The position numbers were made by a program, and so were the translations under genes. Under the pieces are notes generated by a model. It was not told the origin of the DNA. It ran no database searches and saw nothing but the letters and a program-made list of their open reading frames with translations. This document shows, in pieces, positions 58,921 through 64,000 of a stretch of 64,000 bases of DNA (positions within the stretch are counted from its first letter, which is position 1; each line of letters begins with the position of its first letter). The stretch lies in contig NZ_JAOVYZ010000005.1 in assembly GCF_026413145.1 (NCBI RefSeq), positions 18,079 to 82,078 on the forward strand. Direction: 5' to 3'. Source of the DNA: Limosilactobacillus kribbianus. Its GTDB lineage: Bacteria; Bacillota; Bacilli; Lactobacillales; Lactobacillaceae.

Positions 58921-60336
58921 TTAATTAATCGAGATCGTGCCGTTGGCAACCAGAACCAGGGAAATAATCGCAAAGATCGCGATCAGGCCCATCGCCCACT
59001 TCTCCTTGGCACTAACTGCGTGATGATATTCCTTAGCCGCCTGCAGGTAGAAGATAAAGCCCGGAATGAAGCCGACCGAGACGATCATAACCTGCTTCCA
59101 GCCAGACAAGACCATTGCCATCAGTTCAAACAGGGTGGCAATCAGACCGATAATAAATTGACCCCAGTCCTGGTGCTCCCAGCTGTACATCATCTGGTAG
59201 ATTCCCACCAGCAGGTAGGAGATCAAGATGGCCGCCGTACAAAGCGTGTAGGCAAAGTTATAGGCATAAGAAGTGAAGAGCAGGGAGAAGAGGAAGAGCG
59301 ACTGCAGAACACCGGTGATAACCAAAGCCCGGGTCGGCGCCTTCTTGGCGTTGACCTTGCCCCACGAGGACGGCAGGGTCTGATCGTCAGCCATCAGCAT
59401 CAGTGATTCCGCTGGCAGCATCGTCCAGGACAGCCAGGAAACCAGGACGGAGATGATCAGGCCAATGCTGATCAGGGCGGCACCCCAGTTTCCAACCAGG
59501 TGCTGCATAATCGCACCCAGTGCTGGTTGGCCACCGGCTGCCAGTTCGGCCCGGCTCATGACCCCGTATGGCAGGACGGAAACAACAATGTAGATCGTCA
59601 GCAGGCTGACCAGCCCCATGATCGAGGCCTTTTCAGCATCGGAACGACTCCGCGCCCGGCTAGTCAGGACTGAAGCCCCTTCGACCCCGACGAAGAGCCA
59701 CATCATGACGATGATCGAGGACTTGACCTGACTAAAGACGGAGGTCGGGCCACCCTTGATGTTCTGGGCAACGTTGCCCCAGAAATCCGCGGTGAAGATC
59801 CGGGCCTTAAAGCCGAGGATCACGCAGATGACGAAGACAATCAGCGGCACAATCTTGCAGATCGTCCCGATCGAGTTGATGAAGGCCGCCGACTCGATTC
59901 CCTGGTTAACCAGGAAGGTCAGAATCCAGGTTAAAATAATTGCAATGATAATCGAAGTCAGGTTCTGACCGTTCTTAAAGACTTTCGGGAAGAAGGTTCC
60001 CAAGGCGCTCATCGTGATCGTCGCAAAGGCGATGTTGCCCAGCCAGGCCGACAGCCAGTAGGCCCAGCCGGAGATAAATTCACCCAGCGGGCCAAACGCG
60101 GCCCCGGCGTAGGAGAAGATCCCGGATTCCAGATCCGGCCGCTTCTGTGACAGGTTGTTCAGTGATAAGACCAGCATCAAGACCCCGATGCCGACGATCA
60201 CCCAGGCAATCATTGCCGGGCCCGGTGCGGCCGCCGTGGCCAAGTCGCTCGTGATCCCGAACGCCCCGGAGCCAATCGTCGAACCGACGATCAAGAGCGT
60301 CAATTCGGTCGCGGTAATTCCCTTTTTCTCATTCAT
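58921..60336 (-). CDS. arcD: basic amino acid/polyamine antiporter, ArcD-like (APC family)
   Basis: A 471-residue, 12- to 13-helix APC antiporter. It opens ELTLLIVGSTIGSGAFGITSDLATAAAPGPAMIAW, the backbone-binding helix, and later WLFVGVEGASVLTSRARSRSD, typical of the basic amino acid/polyamine antiporter group that includes arginine-ornithine exchangers. Exact substrates are not proven. The frame runs to 60381, but GAGGTGG fits the ATG at 60336. It lies in an operon with the ArcT-like aminotransferase. An imperfect cre-like element lies about 80 nt upstream. Confidence 0.82.
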   Translation of the reverse strand: MNEKKGITATELTLLIVGSTIGSGAFGITSDLATAAAPGPAMIAWVIVGIGVLMLVLSLNNLSQKRPDLESGIFSYAGAAFGPLGEFISGWAYWLSAWLGNIAFATITMSALGTFFPKVFKNGQNLTSIIIAIILTWILTFLVNQGIESAAFINSIGTICKIVPLIVFVICVILGFKARIFTADFWGNVAQNIKGGPTSVFSQVKSSIIVMMWLFVGVEGASVLTSRARSRSDAEKASIMGLVSLLTIYIVVSVLPYGVMSRAELAAGGQPALGAIMQHLVGNWGAALISIGLIISVLVSWLSWTMLPAESLMLMADDQTLPSSWGKVNAKKAPTRALVITGVLQSLFLFSLLFTSYAYNFAYTLCTAAILISYLLVGIYQMMYSWEHQDWGQFIIGLIATLFELMAMVLSGWKQVMIVSVGFIPGFIFYLQAAKEYHHAVSAKEKWAMGLIAIFAIISLVLVANGTISIN

Positions 60337-60415
60337 TAAATCCACCTCGCATTCAAATTGATGCCCCAAGTTGTCGGCCAAATTACTTGACCTAACGTCA
60401 ACATTATATCAATCG

Positions 60416-60430
60416 TGAAAACCGCTTTCA
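60416..60430. promoter_or_regulatory. imperfect cre-like element upstream of arcD-like gene
   Basis: TGAAAACCGCTTTCA is symmetric and cre-like but one base longer than the 14-bp consensus. It is only a candidate for CcpA. Confidence 0.3.
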
Positions 60431-60440
60431 ATTTTAAAAA

Positions 60441-60476
60441 ATTAAAGCTTGATCTCGCCCAAGAGCAGGATCAAGC
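60441..60476 (-). terminator. terminator of the second histidine phosphatase gene
   Basis: GCTTGATC pairs with GATCAAGC around a 14-nt loop, with a T-rich run on the minus strand. Confidence 0.65.
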
Positions 60477-60506
60477 CGGTTAAATTAATTTAAATTAGAC
60501 GCAAAA

Positions 60507-61160
60507 CTACTTATTGTATTCCACAATCTGCAGATCATCATCAGTCAGGGTCGCCGTCGTCAGGCTACCGTTTTTCGGCCGCACGGTAACGTCGTACTTG
60601 CCCCCGCCGAAGCGCTCGACCAGGCTGAGCAGGGTGTTGCCGTGGCTGACCCAGAGGACGTTGGCGTCGTCGTGCAGACCGGCGTGCCGAATCAGGTCAA
60701 GGCCCTTGTCGACCCGGGCCCAGTACTCCTCATTATTCTCAGCGTCGTGGAACGGGTCGGCCTCCTTCAGCCAGTCCTTGGCCGTGCCGATCGAATGCTT
60801 AGTGACAATGTCGTGGAAGTTCTTTAGGCCGTGCGGGGCGCCAGCATTGTACCAGGCCAGCCCCATGTTTGTCCCCTCGTAGGACCCGTAGAACTCCTCC
60901 CGGAAGTACGGCGAGGTGACCGGCCACTTGATCGAGTCGGCCTCGTTCATGTTCAGGATTGTCTGGATCGTCTCCATCGCCCGGGTGGTGTCGCTGCAGA
61001 AGGCGGCGTCGAAGTGAATGTTCTTCAGCCGCTCGCCGGCCTCCTGGGCATTTTGCTTGCCCTTGGCCGTCAGCGGGGAATTGCTCCAGCCCTGCAGCTT
61101 GTCATAGATGTTAAAGTAGGTCTGGCCGTGCCGGACCAGGTATAGATTAAGTTTTGTCAT
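60507..61160 (-). CDS. histidine phosphatase family protein (second copy)
   Basis: A 217-residue phosphatase of the histidine phosphatase superfamily. The catalytic RHG is at residues 10-12 (LYLVRHGQTYFN), FREEFYGSYEGTN is near 90, and VSHGNTLLSL with the second histidine is near 170. It shares motif order and the YDKLQGWSNSPLTAKG loop style with the protein at 4128-4784, so the two are paralogues. GGAGGG supports the ATG at 61160 rather than 61187. On the minus strand a TACAAT box lies just upstream. Confidence 0.85.
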   Translation of the reverse strand: MTKLNLYLVRHGQTYFNIYDKLQGWSNSPLTAKGKQNAQEAGERLKNIHFDAAFCSDTTRAMETIQTILNMNEADSIKWPVTSPYFREEFYGSYEGTNMGLAWYNAGAPHGLKNFHDIVTKHSIGTAKDWLKEADPFHDAENNEEYWARVDKGLDLIRHAGLHDDANVLWVSHGNTLLSLVERFGGGKYDVTVRPKNGSLTTATLTDDDLQIVEYNK

Positions 61161-61300
61161 GTTGATCCCTCCACTCTCTGTTCTCATTGTACCGCTTTCA
61201 TTTAGAAAATCATAACCATTCTTGTCGCGAGCTTAGGACTTTGTTCACAGATTATTCACATTCGTTCTTTAAGATGAAAGCATAGAAAGAAGGAATTACT

Positions 61301-61564
61301 ATGACATTAAAGGACACCAGCCAGCCCGATATAGTGGCCGCACGAATTGTGGCCGTCAATGGCAGAACTGTAAAGGTTGTCACCGAAGACGGCCAAAAAT
61401 TGCGAATTCCTCTCACCAAGCAGTACCGCCGCGACAAGACGATGCTGGCTTCATTAAAAGACATTCTCAACGCTGGGATTTGGATCCCAGTTAACCGTCA
61501 CCTCAAGCGCCTCTTCCATTACGATTGGTTAGTAGCCCCAGCAACGGTCCCAGCAAAGAATTAA
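61301..61564 (+). CDS. small hypothetical protein
   Basis: An 87-residue basic soluble protein, unrecognised. Its first half (IVAARIVAVNGRTVKVVTEDGQKLRIPLT) has the alternating pattern of a small beta-barrel, such as an OB- or SH3-like fold. The second half is helical and ends DWLVAPATVPAKN. AGAAGGAA lies 7 nt before the ATG. It precedes ltaS by 120 nt on the same strand with no clear terminator between, so cotranscription is possible. Nucleic-acid binding would be a guess. Confidence 0.6.
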   Translation: MTLKDTSQPDIVAARIVAVNGRTVKVVTEDGQKLRIPLTKQYRRDKTMLASLKDILNAGIWIPVNRHLKRLFHYDWLVAPATVPAKN

Positions 61565-61684
61565 GTTTTCTCAACGATTAAATGAAAAACAATGTTTCCG
61601 CTCAATCTGTGATAAAATGTTTTTGATTTGCTAAATTTCGTGTAGCAGGTTAAACAAACATTTTGATTGCGAGGAACATTCCTA

Positions 61685-63817
61685 ATGAAAAAATTAAGCA
61701 AATTTGTGGACACTAGGATTGGTTTTTTTACCCTCCTAGTCGTCCTTTTTTGGTTAAAGACCCTGTTTGCTTACTTTACCGATTTTAAATTAGGGGCGGA
61801 GGGGTTCTTTCAATACCTGATTCTCCTCTTTAATCCCCTGGCAACCACGGTTCTGATTTACAGCCTGGCTTTTTATTTTAAGCGTGCGCGTTTCTTCTAC
61901 CCCGTCATCATGGGGCTGAACATCGCCAACACCCTCTTGCTCTACCTCAACGTCATCTACTACCGGGAATTTACCGACTTCATGACGATTGCCACCATGA
62001 CCGGCTATTCCAAGGTCAATCAGGGGCTGAGCGGGGCTTCATTGGCTCTGACTAACTTCCATGACGTTTTTTATTGGCTCGACATCGTCATCATCCTCCT
62101 GTTGATGCTCTGCCGGAAGATCCACTTCGACCCGCGGGCGGTCGGCAGCCGGCTGGCCTTTGCCTTCACTTCGCTGTCGCTGGTCCTCTTCGGGGTCAAC
62201 CTGTCTTTTGCCGAGATGAGCCGGCCGCAACTGTTGGGGCGGACCTTTGACCGGACCTACATCGTCAAATATCTGGGGATCGACACTTTCACCGGCTATG
62301 ACCTGGTCAAGTCCCAGCACATCAATGAGATGCGTCAGAGTGCCACCAAATCGGAGCTGAAGAAGGTCAAGAACTTCACGGATAAGCACTACGCCAAGGC
62401 CAACCCGAAGATGTTCGGGATCGCTAAGGGCCGGAACGTGATTGTCATCCACCTGGAGAGCTTCCAGCAGTTTATCATCGACAAAAAGATCAACGGCCAG
62501 GAGGTTACGCCGTTCCTGAACTCGCTCTACCACAGCAACGAGACCTACGCCTTCGACAACTTCTTCCACCAGGTCGGTCAAGGAAAAACCAGTGATGCCG
62601 AAAACCTGCTGGAAACCTCAACCTTTGGCCTGCCCCAGGGTTCGCTCTTTGCCACCCTCGGCAGCGACAACACCTTCCAGGGGGCTCCGGCAATCCTGAA
62701 GCAGCGAGCCGGCTACACCAGCGCCGTCTTCCACGGCAATGTCGCCAGCTTCTGGAACCGAAACAACGTCTACAAGAACCTGGGCTACCAGTACTTCTTC
62801 GACGCCAGCTACTACGACACGTCCGGTGATAAGTCGACCGGTTACGGCTTAAAGGACAAGCTACTCTTCAAGGACTCCATCAAGTACCTGCAGACGCTGC
62901 AGCAGCCGTTCTACGCCAAGTACATCACCGTCACCAATCACTTCCCGTACGAGCTCGACGACGAGGACAAGGACCCGAACTTCACGACGACCGACACCGG
63001 GGACAGCAACATCGACAACTACTTTGTGACTGCCCACTACCTCGACCAGTCGCTTCAGGAGTTCTTCAACTACCTCAAGAAGTCCGGCCTCTACAACCAT
63101 TCGATCATCATGATCTACGGTGACCACTACGGGATTTCCAACAGTGAAAACACCTCGCTGGCTAGCGTCCTGGGCAAGAGTGCCGACGATTGGAACGACT
63201 ACGACAACGCCCAATTGCAACGGGTGCCACTGATGTTTGTGATTCCAAATTCCGGCAACAATGGTCACATCGTCCACACTTACGGGGGCGAGGTCGACGT
63301 CCTGCCAACCTTGCTTCACCTGCTGGGGATCTCGTCCAAGCGCTACATCCAGTTTGGAACCGACCTCTTCTCCAGTCAGCACAAGCAAGTTGTCGCTTTC
63401 CGCAACCAGGACTTCATGACGCCGCGCTACACGGTCGTTGGCAACACAGTCTACGATAATAAGACCCAAAAGAAGGCCAAGCTGACCAAGAAGCAGAAGG
63501 AAAAGATCAAGAAGGATCACAAGCTGGTCAACACCGAGCTGCGGCTGTCGGACTCACTCAACGAAAAGAACCTGCTACGCTTCTACCATCCGAAGGGCTT
63601 CAGGGCGGTCGACCCGTCAGACTACAACTACTCGCGTGGCTTGCAACGGGCCCAAAAGATCGAGAAGAAGAAGGGCAACCAGTCCACCAGCATCTACTCG
63701 AAGAACAATAACCAGTCGACCGAGGATGATTACAGTACGGATGCACCGGAGCAGAACCACTCCTCAACCGATTCCAACCGGATTAAGATTACTAACCCGG
63801 ATGCTAACAACAAGTAA
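61685..63817 (+). CDS. ltaS: lipoteichoic acid synthase
   Basis: A 710-residue polyglycerol-phosphate LTA synthase. Five N-terminal membrane helices (to about residue 185) are followed by an extracellular sulfatase-like domain. The catalytic Thr is T302 (GQGKTSDAEN). Metal ligands are E258 (HLESFQQ) and D480-H481 (YGDHYG), and VTNHFPY carries a further conserved His. It polymerises glycerol phosphate from phosphatidylglycerol onto a glycolipid anchor. The last 60 residues are a Ser/Asn/Gln/Lys-rich tail not needed for catalysis. GAGGAA fits the ATG at 61685. Confidence 0.93.
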   Translation: MKKLSKFVDTRIGFFTLLVVLFWLKTLFAYFTDFKLGAEGFFQYLILLFNPLATTVLIYSLAFYFKRARFFYPVIMGLNIANTLLLYLNVIYYREFTDFMTIATMTGYSKVNQGLSGASLALTNFHDVFYWLDIVIILLLMLCRKIHFDPRAVGSRLAFAFTSLSLVLFGVNLSFAEMSRPQLLGRTFDRTYIVKYLGIDTFTGYDLVKSQHINEMRQSATKSELKKVKNFTDKHYAKANPKMFGIAKGRNVIVIHLESFQQFIIDKKINGQEVTPFLNSLYHSNETYAFDNFFHQVGQGKTSDAENLLETSTFGLPQGSLFATLGSDNTFQGAPAILKQRAGYTSAVFHGNVASFWNRNNVYKNLGYQYFFDASYYDTSGDKSTGYGLKDKLLFKDSIKYLQTLQQPFYAKYITVTNHFPYELDDEDKDPNFTTTDTGDSNIDNYFVTAHYLDQSLQEFFNYLKKSGLYNHSIIMIYGDHYGISNSENTSLASVLGKSADDWNDYDNAQLQRVPLMFVIPNSGNNGHIVHTYGGEVDVLPTLLHLLGISSKRYIQFGTDLFSSQHKQVVAFRNQDFMTPRYTVVGNTVYDNKTQKKAKLTKKQKEKIKKDHKLVNTELRLSDSLNEKNLLRFYHPKGFRAVDPSDYNYSRGLQRAQKIEKKKGNQSTSIYSKNNNQSTEDDYSTDAPEQNHSSTDSNRIKITNPDANNK

Positions 63818-63917
63818 GATAGTACCCTAGCTTTTTCGGCGAAGGGATAAAATAAAGGGAGCAACCCAAATTTCATGGCAATGTCATTAAGTTAAGCTAT
63901 TGACATTTGGGATACCA

Positions 63918-63968
63918 AAAGAGTGAGCCTTTATTTACACAATTTGTGTGAATGAAGGCTCACTCTTT
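63918..63968 (+). terminator. long terminator after ltaS
   Basis: AAAGAGTGAGCCTT pairs with AAGGCTCACTCTTT over 14 bp, with an inner ATTTACAC/GTGTGAAT stem. Between it and ltaS lies an inverted repeat at 63867-63911 of unknown origin. Confidence 0.75.
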
Positions 63969-64000
63969 GCTTTAAACAGCGTTGCTTTTTAAAATTAAAT

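Noticed and set aside
1..64000. CRISPR arrays, tRNA or rRNA genes, prophage or complete insertion sequences.
   Set aside because: None seen on reading through: no regularly spaced direct repeats, no tRNA T-arm motif in a cloverleaf context, no transposase or phage genes.

Overview
The window comes from a low-G+C-phylum (Firmicutes) lactic acid bacterium whose own DNA is unusually GC-rich. The best fit is a heterofermentative Lactobacillaceae of the Limosilactobacillus type. Support: a D-lactate dehydrogenase, proline-specific peptidases PepX and PepI, a C69 dipeptidase, LtaS lipoteichoic acid synthase, BrnQ under a T-box, a guanine riboswitch on an NCS2 permease, an OpuC osmolyte transporter, and strong AGGAGG-type ribosome binding sites with TTG/GTG starts. 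GC content was judged by eye, not computed. I see no rRNA, tRNA, CRISPR array, prophage or intact insertion sequence; this is mostly core chromosome.

Layout. 1-7.8 kb: end of an EamA exporter, HelD, DedA, a histidine phosphatase, HflX, a PAS protein and LdhD. 7.9-16 kb: a YhgE/Pip membrane protein with its TetR-type regulator, GalM, PspC, a membrane/low-complexity pair, and a Fur-guanylate-kinase-like-Nudix run. 16-25.2 kb: an APC permease, the potABCD polyamine operon, PepX and PepI. 25.3-34 kb: a divergent P-type ATPase, a HAD phosphatase, an NrnB-like DHH phosphodiesterase, a DUF2325 protein, T-box-controlled BrnQ and a GH73 glucosaminidase. 34-40.7 kb: a CmpB-like membrane protein, an ABC-F ATPase, a LysM-NlpC/P60 hydrolase and a three-gene ABC importer of the TrpXYZ type behind a Trp-codon leader peptide and attenuator. 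40.7-47.2 kb: a low-GC opuCABCD operon and PEP synthase with a CcpA cre site. 47.3-54.3 kb: terC-trxA, a choloylglycine-hydrolase-family gene coupled to an RluD-type pseudouridine synthase, CorA, a CDF transporter and PepD. 54.5-64 kb: riboswitch-controlled purine permease, T-box-controlled NhaC, ArcT/ArcD-type genes, a second histidine phosphatase and LtaS.

How the parts fit. Amino-acid and peptide supply dominates (PepX, PepI, PepD, BrnQ, TrpXYZ, NhaC, APC permeases), and three of these transporters sit behind RNA-based sensors (two T-boxes and a leader-peptide attenuator). Polyamine and osmolyte uptake, cell-wall turnover (GH73, NlpC/P60, LtaS) and cation homeostasis (P-type ATPase, CorA, CDF, TerC) fill most of the rest.

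The most interesting signal lies outside the genes. An intergenic element of about 115-165 bp occurs five times (12924-13090; tandem 17601-17743 and 17744-17864; 33243-33363; 51659-51776). Each copy folds into a long central hairpin whose non-Watson-Crick positions are nearly all G-U pairs in one orientation only. Outer stems show compensatory changes between copies. In that same orientation every locus begins 0 to about 7 nt after a stop codon, and it is always followed by a terminator hairpin in a convergent gene pair. This looks like a mobile or repeated structured 3'-UTR RNA that I cannot match to a known family.
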